The translations under genes and the position numbers were made by a program. Shown here piece by piece: positions 8,423 through 15,306 of a stretch of DNA of 23,052 nucleotides; within the stretch, counting starts at the first letter, position 1; every line of letters starts with the position of its first letter. Under the pieces are notes generated by a model. It was not told the origin of the DNA. It ran no database searches and worked only from the letters and a program-made list of their open reading frames with translations. This DNA is from SG8-4 sp964598225. GTDB taxonomy: Bacteria; Planctomycetota; Phycisphaerae; Sedimentisphaerales; Anaerobacaceae. The DNA is taken from positions 1 through 23,052 of the forward strand of contig CAZRBG010000075.1 of the NCBI GenBank assembly GCA_964598225.1, read 5' to 3'.

Positions 8423-9621
8423 CTAATTACCGGCCTCGGTTCCATTCCCGGCCTGATGTTCCGGCGGTGGTAGTACATCTTCAACTCCCTTACCGCCGGG
8501 CCGTCCTCGGTGCGTGCGGGCAGGTTGATCTCGAACTCGAGTGTGTAAGCATCCTTCTTCTTATAGTCGGTGCCGAGTTGCAGCTCTCTGCCGTCTAAGG
8601 TGCACGATTCCATGTCCCACTGGCCGGGGATGTGCTGGATCATTGTCAGGATTGCCTCGCTGTCTTTGAAGTTTTCGATTTTTGCGGTGATCCGCTCGTT
8701 GGTGTCGTAGAGAACCGCCTCGCCCTTGTTGTTCTTCCTCGTAATGATGCGCCTGTTCTCCATCTTTCGCTGTGTTACGACGATGTCGCGGCTGTCGCCG
8801 ATGTACAGCTCCATCTTCTCGCCGACCGGCACCAGGCCCGTTACATCCTCGCCCAGGAAGATCGTGCTCTCGTGCCCGTCGTCCTGGAAGAGCCTTGCCT
8901 TGCCGCCCCAGAGAGAGAATTCACCCAGCTTGCTGTCGGAGTCGTTGACGATGCGATAGCTGACCGGAATCCCCACGTTCTGATTCTCCAACTGCTCCGG
9001 ATCCCAGGGCTGCTGTGCCGCGTCGAACTTCCAAATCTTGGTGATCGGAACCTCCGGCGCCTTGAGGAACAGCATCTGCTTGGTCTCCTCGTGGTCGATT
9101 CCCTGCTCGAAGGCCTCGCCGTAATCCAGCAGCACGCGGGCCTTCTGGAAATCCTCCCCCGAGAAGTTCCGCAGGATCAGATAGCTCTTCAGATCAACGA
9201 AGGTCTCGGCTTTGTCTGCGACGGCCTTGTACGTGATCAGCCGGTCGATGTTGCTCAGCAGATAGCTGATGCGCACCGTCTCGGCGTAATTGCCGTCGCT
9301 GCTTATGTCCCAGACCAGAGCCGCCTCATTGGGCGGATAGCTTACGCTCAGTAGCGTAACGTTCTCCGGGTGGTCGAGCGCTCGCAGCCTGATCGAGTCG
9401 GCGTCAATCGAGACGGACTTCCACGAAAAGTCCACTTTGTTAAGCCCCTGCTGCAGCGTCAACACGCGTTCTTCCTCGATCAGCGTAGCCCGCGGATTGT
9501 CCAGCCGGATCACCGTCGCCGCCCGCTCCGGCAGCGCAACCAGCTTGATGCGGCCAAAAGCCGCCGAGCCGATTGCCAGAACCAACACTAATGCAATTGC
9601 TGATTTTGTACTCGTTTTCAT
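8416..9621 (-). CDS. Secreted DUF4139-like protein, 401 aa, divergent paralog
   Basis: Third exported member of the operon and the most diverged. The signal peptide is residues 1-23 (MKTSTKSAIALVLVLAIGSA, cut after AAFG). It keeps the family outline: IKLVALPERAATVIRLDNP near the mature N-terminus, VRISYLLSNIDRLITYKAVA in place of the Ser-Trp-Arg motif, YLILRNFSGEDFQKARVLLDYG, and GEFSLWGGKARLFQDDG with PVGEKMELYIGD in the second half. It is about 50 residues shorter than the 453/454-aa pair. The C-terminus is Arg-rich (YYHRRNIRPGMEPRPVIRR). The start at 9621 follows AAGGAG with 8-nt spacing. The gene begins 23 nt after the anti-sigma gene. Function unknown. Confidence 0.8.
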   Translation of the reverse strand: MKTSTKSAIALVLVLAIGSAAFGRIKLVALPERAATVIRLDNPRATLIEEERVLTLQQGLNKVDFSWKSVSIDADSIRLRALDHPENVTLLSVSYPPNEAALVWDISSDGNYAETVRISYLLSNIDRLITYKAVADKAETFVDLKSYLILRNFSGEDFQKARVLLDYGEAFEQGIDHEETKQMLFLKAPEVPITKIWKFDAAQQPWDPEQLENQNVGIPVSYRIVNDSDSKLGEFSLWGGKARLFQDDGHESTIFLGEDVTGLVPVGEKMELYIGDSRDIVVTQRKMENRRIITRKNNKGEAVLYDTNERITAKIENFKDSEAILTMIQHIPGQWDMESCTLDGRELQLGTDYKKKDAYTLEFEINLPARTEDGPAVRELKMYYHRRNIRPGMEPRPVIRR

Positions 9622-9644
9622 TTTTTGTCTCCTTGTTCTTAGGT

Positions 9645-11762
9645 TTATTGATTGACCTGTTCTTGCCGTCTACCGTGATACGTCGTTACCGTGTATTCCA
9701 GTCTTTGTTTGCTTCGCGGCTGGAGCTGCGTCTTGAAGCGTGCGTGCTTGGCGTCGTGCTTATCATAAGGCGCTTCAGTTTGCAGCGTCCAGTATGCCGT
9801 GCCGAAGCCGCGGGTGATCTCGATCTCGACAGGAAGCGCCCGCGTGTTCGTTATCTCGATTTCCCACGTTCGTATCTCGTCCCAGCCGGCGACGTTGTCG
9901 TTATTGTCGAAGACGTAATTGTCCGTCTCGAACTCCATCAGCTTCGGCTCGACCTCGACCAGTCTCGCCGCGCCGAGGTTCAACTCGACCTCTTCACCCA
10001 CCGGAATGTACTTTATATTCGTGCCGCCGACATAAGACAGATCGCCCTGATCACCGGCTTGGCCGTATATCTTAACACTGCCGTCGGGAATCGGAGTTTC
10101 TCCAAGATTGTGCTCATCGTCATTTGCGAACTTAACGAATCGGATTGTCTGATTGCCCCATCGTTCCTCGTCGTATTTGTACAAACTCTCGACGTCGATA
10201 TCCTCAACATCGAACGAAGGCAGCCGTTTGCCCCATTTATCCGGAATCGTCTCGGTTCCCTCGATAGTGTAGAGGAAATATTCGCTCAGGCCTTCTTTTT
10301 TTATCTCTTTGGGTTTCAAAGCAGCAAGTTTACTATACCCTTTTCGCAATCCAAAGCGAGAGTACTTATAAGATATATCGGCCTTCTCGCCCAACCTTTC
10401 CTCAGATTCAAGATCGACTGGCCCGCCCGCCCGGCCGTATGCGTATCGTCGTTTCGCCAGATCAGCAATCTTGTCGAGCACGTTGATCTTGCCGACAAGT
10501 AGGCGGGTCTGGGCGTATTCATAATCTTCGCCGCTACCGTTGGTGACGCGGACGTAGCCTTGCAGGCGCATCTTCCTCTCGTCCTGCGAGAGCGTTCCCA
10601 TGTAGAACGCCCGCCAGGACAGGCCGCTCGTGAAGTACGTGATCTCGAACGGTACCTGGCCGCTGATCTCGGAACGAATGAGCCAGCGGCCAAGCTCCCG
10701 CAGCCTCGCTGGAAACACCAATTGCTGCACGTCGATCTTATCGCCCTGCGCCGCCGGCTCCAGGCTCAGCGACGTCGGATCGATCAGCGTATTGGCCCAC
10801 ATAAGCTGAAGCCAGTTCCAGCCCCGCTTCAACGTCAGATTTCGCTTCTCCCGCACCAGCGTCAGGTCCGCTGAGTTGTAGATCGTCAGTTGGACGCTGT
10901 CCCGCCGCGGCAGCGTTACCAGTTCGATAGCACTTGCCGGTGCGAACGGCGGCTTCTCGGATATTTTCACATCGACGGGCTCTCCCGGTTCGCTTTCCGC
11001 CGCGAGCTTCTCGTCCCCGGGCTTCTTCGCCGGGGCGACCGTCGCGCGATCCGTCAGTTCCCGAGTCGGTTCAGCGGCGGCACTCAGCCTGGAGGTTTCA
11101 TCTGTTTGCTCCGGGGCCGGTCTTCGCCCGCGCGTCGGCGCGAAAGCATAAGACCGCGGACTTATATTGGCATCCGGCCGAGTCGCCGAAGCGACCTCGG
11201 AACCTTCCAAACGGCTGCCCGCATTTGTCGTTGCTGCCGTCGGTGCGGTTTTCATCGCTACTTGTCCTTTGGTCTCCGCCTTTTCCAATTGGGCGGCACT
11301 TTCGTCGCCCAGTTCTTTCGCAACCAGCTTCAATTCCGGCCCTTTCTGAGCTTCCGAGAGAGCGGGCGGTCTTCCGTGATTTGTCTTTTGCTCCGATTCA
11401 CTGTCCGCTGCAATTTCCCGCCGTCCAATCTCCTGTTTTTCGCCAAAATTATGGATCAGCAGCGTCAGACCAAGAAGCAGCGCTGCCGCAGCGGCTCCGA
11501 GCCAGGGAGACTTGTAAAACGCGATTACCTTTCGCCGCACCGGCTGTTTCGCCTGCGCGGCCGCCCGGGAAACCAACTCGTCCGATGCCGATACATCCTC
11601 TCGTAACAGATCCAGCGAGGCGAACTTCTGATCGAGAAGCTCCAGCCGCCGGCGGCAATCGTCGCAGCCGGCCAGGTGCTCGGCATGTGCCGCGGCCTGC
11701 TCGTCCGATGTCAGGCCGAACTTCTGCCGGATCAATTCTTCTTCTGTCAAATGACGCTTCAT
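9645..11762 (-). CDS. Transmembrane anti-sigma factor fused to an extracytoplasmic DUF4139 domain
   Basis: 705 aa with three parts. Residues 1-70 form a zinc-binding anti-sigma domain with the H-x3-C-x2-C motif (H29, C33, C36). A single membrane helix lies at about 87-105 (WLGAAAAALLLGLTLLIHNF). A low-complexity linker of about 170 residues (Ala/Pro/Glu/Arg) leads to a complete DUF4139-type domain (about 280-705), close in sequence to the secreted 453/454-aa proteins: LVTLPRRDSVQLTIYNSADL, TSGLSWRAFYMGTL, EGLSEYFLYTIEGTETIP. Its start overlaps the sigma stop as ATGA, so translation is coupled. The expected role is to hold the ECF sigma factor at the membrane and release it on an external cue, probably by regulated proteolysis. 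That the DUF4139 part is the sensor is inference from topology. Confidence 0.88.
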   Translation of the reverse strand: MKRHLTEEELIRQKFGLTSDEQAAAHAEHLAGCDDCRRRLELLDQKFASLDLLREDVSASDELVSRAAAQAKQPVRRKVIAFYKSPWLGAAAAALLLGLTLLIHNFGEKQEIGRREIAADSESEQKTNHGRPPALSEAQKGPELKLVAKELGDESAAQLEKAETKGQVAMKTAPTAATTNAGSRLEGSEVASATRPDANISPRSYAFAPTRGRRPAPEQTDETSRLSAAAEPTRELTDRATVAPAKKPGDEKLAAESEPGEPVDVKISEKPPFAPASAIELVTLPRRDSVQLTIYNSADLTLVREKRNLTLKRGWNWLQLMWANTLIDPTSLSLEPAAQGDKIDVQQLVFPARLRELGRWLIRSEISGQVPFEITYFTSGLSWRAFYMGTLSQDERKMRLQGYVRVTNGSGEDYEYAQTRLLVGKINVLDKIADLAKRRYAYGRAGGPVDLESEERLGEKADISYKYSRFGLRKGYSKLAALKPKEIKKEGLSEYFLYTIEGTETIPDKWGKRLPSFDVEDIDVESLYKYDEERWGNQTIRFVKFANDDEHNLGETPIPDGSVKIYGQAGDQGDLSYVGGTNIKYIPVGEEVELNLGAARLVEVEPKLMEFETDNYVFDNNDNVAGWDEIRTWEIEITNTRALPVEIEITRGFGTAYWTLQTEAPYDKHDAKHARFKTQLQPRSKQRLEYTVTTYHGRRQEQVNQ

Positions 11763-12349
11763 TTCGTTACCCCCGATATATCAGGCAAACGCTGAGCAAG
11801 CGTCCTTAGTGCCCTGAACATCTGTGTCTTCACCGTCCCGACCGAGCAATCCAGAGCCGCCGCAACCTCGCGATAGCTCAGACCCTGATAGTACGCCAGG
11901 ACGACCGTCGCCCTCTGCCGTTCCGGCAGCGATTCGAGCGCCCGGCGGACCTGCTCTTTCTGCTCGGCCATGGTTGCCTGCTCCGATGGATCTTCGGTCT
12001 CTTCGGCCGCCGCGACTGAGCCCACTTCCGGGCAATTGTCGTCGTCGCAGCCGGCTTTACTGCTGAGCGAGACCATGCGAAGGCGGCTGCTCCGCCGGGA
12101 GCTGTCCATCGCCACCCGCGTCGCTATCGTGTACAGCCAGCCTTTGAAGTTGTCGCCGCGAAGCGTGTGGGCCTTTTGGTGGACCTTTCTGAAGGTCTCC
12201 TGAAAAAGGTCTTTCGCCTGCTCTCGATTCCTGCACATTTTCGTAAGGTAGCCCAACAAACTATCCCCGTATCGGCGAACAAGCTCGCCGAAGGCTTCGC
12301 TGTCGCCCTGCAAATGGGCGTCTATCAAACTTTTATCCGTTTTGTCCAT
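11759..12349 (-). CDS. ECF-type (sigma70 group 4) RNA polymerase sigma factor
   Basis: 196 aa, the usual ECF length, with only regions 2 and 4. Region 2 spans about residues 10-85 (AFGELVRRYGDSLLGYLTKM, QAKDLFQETF, FKGWLYTIATRVAMD). Region 4 spans about 130-187 (ALESLPERQRATVVLAYYQG, LSYREVAAALDCSVGTVKTQ, the helix-turn-helix). The linker between them is acidic and has two Cys. ATG at 12349; a GGAG lies about 12 nt upstream. First gene of the operon, followed directly by its membrane anti-sigma factor (4-nt overlap), so the pair is a one-component signalling switch. A likely self-activated promoter precedes it. Confidence 0.95.
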   Translation of the reverse strand: MDKTDKSLIDAHLQGDSEAFGELVRRYGDSLLGYLTKMCRNREQAKDLFQETFRKVHQKAHTLRGDNFKGWLYTIATRVAMDSSRRSSRLRMVSLSSKAGCDDDNCPEVGSVAAAEETEDPSEQATMAEQKEQVRRALESLPERQRATVVLAYYQGLSYREVAAALDCSVGTVKTQMFRALRTLAQRLPDISGVTK

Positions 12350-12378
12350 CGAGGCTATATGCTCCAGCTACCCGTTAA

Positions 12379-12405
12379 GACGCTATCGTAGCCGAATGGT
12401 TGACA
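12379..12405 (-). promoter_or_regulatory. Candidate ECF-dependent promoter of the sigma/DUF4139 operon
   Basis: On the minus strand TGTCAAC (12399-12405) is followed after exactly 16 nt by CGTC (12379-12382). This has the architecture of extracytoplasmic-function promoters such as B. subtilis sigmaM (TGAAAC-N16-CGTC), with the AAC core kept. The start of transcription would fall near 12371, giving a leader of roughly 22 nt that still includes the GGAG. It suggests autoregulation; specificity in this organism is unknown. Confidence 0.4.
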
Positions 12406-12630
12406 AAAAACACACATTTATACTTTTGATCGTATTCCGTTATGCGAATGCGTTTGGCACAGATGCAGGCAAGTGATTGTTCATTTCTCCATTCGCCCAT
12501 TGCGTTTATCGCTTGTCGGCTGCCAGCAGAATGATGAAACCATATAGGCTGGCGAACCGCCCATATATTCTTGTTGTTCTTGCTGCATAACAGTTTTACC
12601 ATACTTTTGCCGGCACGGAGGACAGAGCCC

Positions 12631-12679
12631 GCCCCGTTCGACAAGCTCAGGGCAGGCTCTGAGCGCAGCCGAACGGGGC
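12631..12679. repeat. Cruciform palindromic repeat
   Basis: The outer arms GCCCCGTTCG (12631-12640) and CGAACGGGGC (12670-12679) pair perfectly over 10 bp. Inside, GCTCAG and CTGAGC form a second 6-bp stem around GGCAGGCT. The core GACAAGCTCAGGGC resembles a repeat seen between genes in many unrelated bacterial genomes. Probably a mobile palindrome or its fossil; it is not followed by a T-run. Confidence 0.65.
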
Positions 12680-12920
12680 AACGCAGGCGTGCGACCCGAG
12701 CGCCGTGTCGGTGCTATACAGCAGAGCGGCTCCGGGCAACCGTCGGAGCCGCCTCATTTCTGCTGGCAGCCTAAACGCGATAAACGCACTCTTGCGATAG
12801 TTGAGAACGTAGGGGGCTTGCCCCGCCGTCTTACGTAATACAACCAATCCGCGCTACATACAATACTTATCGGCCCAAGCGGGGGTTCAGGATTGAAAAT
12901 ATCCCATTGTATCGACAGAC

Positions 12921-12955
12921 TTGGGATAACAATATCGTTATTCGGCCTTGCGCCG
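12921..12955. repeat. Dispersed repeat GGGATAACAATATCGTTATT, copy 1
   Basis: First of three copies in 320 bp (others 13051-13100 and 13194-13243). The segment ATAAC..GTTAT is a short inverted repeat. Copies 2 and 3 share GCGGCAGCCAGGG ahead of it. Confidence 0.6.
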
Positions 12956-12993
12956 CCTGCCGTGGCGAGGGCGTCTCGCCCTTGTGTTGCGAC

Positions 12994-13039
12994 GGGTGAC
13001 AGCCTCATCCCGATTGTCGTTTATCGGGATGGGGCTGGC
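12994..13039. repeat. Dispersed hairpin repeat, copy 2 (best preserved)
   Basis: Begins GGGTGACAGCCTC; then CATCCCGAT (13006-13014) and ATCGGGATG (13023-13031) form a perfect 9-bp stem with an 8-nt loop. Related to 672-715 and 19909-19939. Its arms are intact while the other copies are eroded, so this may be closest to the ancestral form. Confidence 0.6.
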
Positions 13040-13050
13040 TTCTCGACAAC

Positions 13051-13100
13051 GTGATCGCGGCAGCCAGGGGATGACGATATCGTTGTTGAGTTTTGCGCCC
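13051..13100. repeat. Dispersed repeat, copy 2 of the ATAACAATATCGTTAT family
   Basis: Reads GTGATCGCGGCAGCCAGGGG, then ATGACGATATCGTTGTTG. The same order occurs at 13194-13243, where it forms the 3' end of the pseudopilin gene. Confidence 0.6.
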
Positions 13101-13193
13101 AACGTGTCGCGGGTATCCCCTTGACAAGCTCTGGGCAGGTTCTGTCCGCGCTTCGAAGGCAGGACGCCCTCGACACGATATCGATCTTCTCTA

Positions 13194-13243
13194 CGTTATC
13201 GCGGCAGCCAGGGAATAACAATGTCATTATTGGGCTTAGCCCC
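13194..13243. repeat. Dispersed repeat, copy 3, forming the 3' end of the pseudopilin gene
   Basis: CGTTATCGCGGCAGCCAGGG followed by AATAACAATGTCATTATTGG. Read on the minus strand it supplies the last 15 or so codons and the stop (13196-13198) of the pseudopilin gene. Confidence 0.6.
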
Positions 13244-14026
13244 GCGGTGCCATTTCAGCGTCCACAGCTCATACAGGCCGACCTTCTGCGTCGAGCCGTC
13301 CATGAACGACATGTTGATGGCCGTGCTGTGGCGGTCTATCGCGAAGCGGCACATGCTGCTTCTCCATGCCGCCGTCGGGTCGGTCTCCCACCAGAAGCGA
13401 AACTGCGGCGGGGCCGACTCGCTCGCGAAGCTGGGGTGTGCCGGATCGGGTGCGTTTGCGGGCTGGCCGCCGTACCAGGTGCAATCTCCGAGAATGGGGA
13501 TGCTGCTGCTGTTATTGCTGATATCGGTCTTCCAGTGCAGCTCGGGTGCGTCGAGCCAGCCGTCGTCGCCGTCTTCGAGGGTGTTGATCCAGTGATTGAC
13601 GCCGTAGCTGCCGTAGTCGTTCTCGTAGAAGTATTTCGTCGGAATCCCCGGCCCCCAGACCCTTTTGGCGCTGCCGTAGCGCCGCCAGTTGGCGTCGCCG
13701 GAGACCGGATCGGCCAAAAAGCACGGCTCCTTCGCCGCCGGGCACACGCGGAATTTGCCCATATCGCCGTAGAGCAATTCGAGCGCCCGCATCCACGTCC
13801 CGGCCGGATCGCGCCTCTGGCAGTACTCGATCCAGTACTCGTTGTTGTTGTCCATGGTATACATCGCAATAATCGTAGCCCACTGCTTGAGATTAGCCTT
13901 ACAAACCGCCGCCCGAGCCTGATCCCGAGCCTTAGAAAGAGCCGGTATCAAAAGCCCCATCAAAAGCGCAATAACCGCAATCACAACCAGCAACTCAATC
14001 AAAGTAAATCCCCCTCGCTTCTTCAT
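13196..14026 (-). CDS. Type II secretion-like pseudopilin, H-X9-DG type, with prepilin cleavage motif
   Basis: 276 aa from the ATG at 14026, chosen because AAAGGAC lies 8 nt upstream and the prepilin signal begins at once (MKKRGG/FTLIELLVVIAVIA). An upstream in-frame ATG at 14083 would add 19 residues in front of the signal and is less likely. The N-terminal methylation motif and hydrophobic helix occupy residues 5-30. The C-terminal part has the H-X9-DG signature (HSTAINMSFMDG), followed by VGLYELWTLKWHR, typical of planctomycete pseudopilin-like proteins. Such proteins occur in many copies per planctomycete genome and their cargo or fibre role is unclear. The tail GAKPNNDIVIPWLPR is encoded by a dispersed repeat and probably replaces the original C-terminus. 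Confidence 0.88.
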   Translation of the reverse strand: MKKRGGFTLIELLVVIAVIALLMGLLIPALSKARDQARAAVCKANLKQWATIIAMYTMDNNNEYWIEYCQRRDPAGTWMRALELLYGDMGKFRVCPAAKEPCFLADPVSGDANWRRYGSAKRVWGPGIPTKYFYENDYGSYGVNHWINTLEDGDDGWLDAPELHWKTDISNNSSSIPILGDCTWYGGQPANAPDPAHPSFASESAPPQFRFWWETDPTAAWRSSMCRFAIDRHSTAINMSFMDGSTQKVGLYELWTLKWHRGAKPNNDIVIPWLPR

Positions 14027-14343
14027 ATCCACGTCCTTTCCGTCAGGATCGTAAAATGACTCTCCATTGGAGCACCGAAACACGCGACGTACCTCTGTAA
14101 GTCGAGCCTATCGCAAGCTGCAACACATCATATCGTGTCAAAGCAGAAAAAGCCAGGAAATATTGTTGGCATTGAGCTTAAACGTTTCCATGTTCTCTGC
14201 CGAATGCCTGAAGAGCAAAATCCACAGGATGAAACATGAATCGTACCTCGGCGTTGACACTACGTCTGCACTGGGTTAAACTACGGTCAAGATGCAACAC
14301 CCGTAATTGCGTTTCGCCTATTGCAGAATAGAGTGGAGAGTAA
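14027..14343. promoter_or_regulatory. Divergent intergenic region with candidate promoter of the restriction-modification operon (14254-14282)
   Basis: TTGACA (14254-14259) and TAAACT (14277-14282) are 17 nt apart on the plus strand. Transcription would start near 14289, about 55 nt before the endonuclease ATG, which is preceded by GTGGAG. I see no controller (C) protein gene between the divergent pseudopilin and restriction genes, and no clear promoter for the pseudopilin. Confidence 0.5.
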
Positions 14344-15303
14344 ATGCCTGTAAATCTCGACAAGCCGCACCTGTGGAAGAATGACATAGCCAGGTCTGTT
14401 GATTTTTACAACGATTGGTTCATGGAATTTGCCCCAAAGGCATTCCGAGAAACGCGAATACAGACAACTAAGAATGTCAAAGCGGCACTTGAATGGACTG
14501 AGGACCTTACGAACATAAAGCCTGAAGTGTTGGGGAAGAATCCTTCCATTCTCTCGATATTGCGAATGACGACTTGTCCACCGATTGCACGAGACCGGTT
14601 GATAGGTCTTGCTGGTGTCTCACCGAACTTGGTGCAGAATATGGAGCTTCACAACAGGCTTTCGCGGAGCATGGACAAAGTTGAACTGACGAGCCAACTG
14701 GGAAGAATTAGTGAAATCATAGAAAGGATGAGTGATCCTGACATCTTTGTGTGGAAAGAAAGAAACAGCCCGGGCACAGAGGAAGAAGTCCACAGGGCAG
14801 CAACCATCGTGGCCGACAGACTGTGTGGAGCTGTTGCTAATCCGATTATTCGGAACGCCCAGGAACGTAGGCAACTGGCTTCGATTCAAACGTGGCTGGA
14901 GGCACGAGGTTACAGGCAACTGAAATCCGCCGAAGCGGATGATTTTATGTCCATGCCTCCGGGCAGATTCGCGTTTCGGCTCAATGTTCCAGTTAAACTG
15001 GATCGGAAGAAGAAGGTTAATATTCCGATTGACGTCGTGATAACGAGAAAGGGTTCTCGGACCGGTGAACTTCCGTTGCTGGTTGAGGCAAAGTCTGCCG
15101 GCGACTTTACGAACGTAAATAAAAGAAGAAAAGAAGAAGCAGTGAAAATGGCGCAATTGCGAAAAACTTATGGAAAAGATATTATGTTTACGCTTTTTCT
15201 CTGCGGATATTTTGACAGTGGCTACCTTGGATATGAAGCGGCTGAAGGAATTGATTGGGTATGGGAGCATCGTATTGACGATCTCGCACATTTTGGTTTG
15301 TAA
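14344..15303 (+). CDS. Type II restriction endonuclease, XamI-like
   Basis: 319 aa. The central block MTTCPPIARDRLIGLAGVSP (about residues 75-94) matches what I recall of the XamI endonuclease family; XamI itself cuts GTCGAC. A PD-(D/E)XK-type active site is visible as NIPIDVVI (D230) followed 18 residues later by VEAK (E248, K250). ATG at 14344 is preceded by GGAG with 5-nt spacing. The gene is immediately followed, 3 nt after its stop, by an adenine methyltransferase, giving an R-then-M order. The coding sequence is visibly AT-richer than the flanking minus-strand genes, suggesting transfer. The recognition site is a prediction by family only. Confidence 0.8.
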   Translation: MPVNLDKPHLWKNDIARSVDFYNDWFMEFAPKAFRETRIQTTKNVKAALEWTEDLTNIKPEVLGKNPSILSILRMTTCPPIARDRLIGLAGVSPNLVQNMELHNRLSRSMDKVELTSQLGRISEIIERMSDPDIFVWKERNSPGTEEEVHRAATIVADRLCGAVANPIIRNAQERRQLASIQTWLEARGYRQLKSAEADDFMSMPPGRFAFRLNVPVKLDRKKKVNIPIDVVITRKGSRTGELPLLVEAKSAGDFTNVNKRRKEEAVKMAQLRKTYGKDIMFTLFLCGYFDSGYLGYEAAEGIDWVWEHRIDDLAHFGL

Positions 15304-15306
15304 TCG

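Larger units (their letters stand above)
12406..13193. other. Gene-free, repeat-dense intergenic region
   Basis: No frame here shows a protein family, a ribosome-binding site with a sensible start, or non-repeat composition. It holds a cruciform palindrome (12631-12679), two copies of the GGGATAACAATATCGTTATT-type repeat (12921-12955, 13051-13100), a GTGGCGAG..CTCGCCCTTG hairpin (12962-12984) and a perfect-stem hairpin repeat (12994-13039). A degenerate relative of the first palindrome occurs near 13121-13165. Confidence 0.7.

Noticed and set aside
12754..13008. Minus-strand frame containing ARPNNDIVIPSL, like the pseudopilin tail
   Set aside because: The similarity comes from the shared nucleotide repeat, not from a second pseudopilin; no prepilin signal or H-X9-DG motif is present.
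14067..14279. Possible restriction-modification controller gene upstream of the endonuclease
   Set aside because: The short plus-strand frame has no helix-turn-helix pattern and ends inside the -10 region of the candidate promoter.
14620..15291. 223-codon minus-strand frame
   Set aside because: It is antisense to the XamI-like endonuclease, which has a promoter, a ribosome-binding site and an active-site motif on the plus strand.
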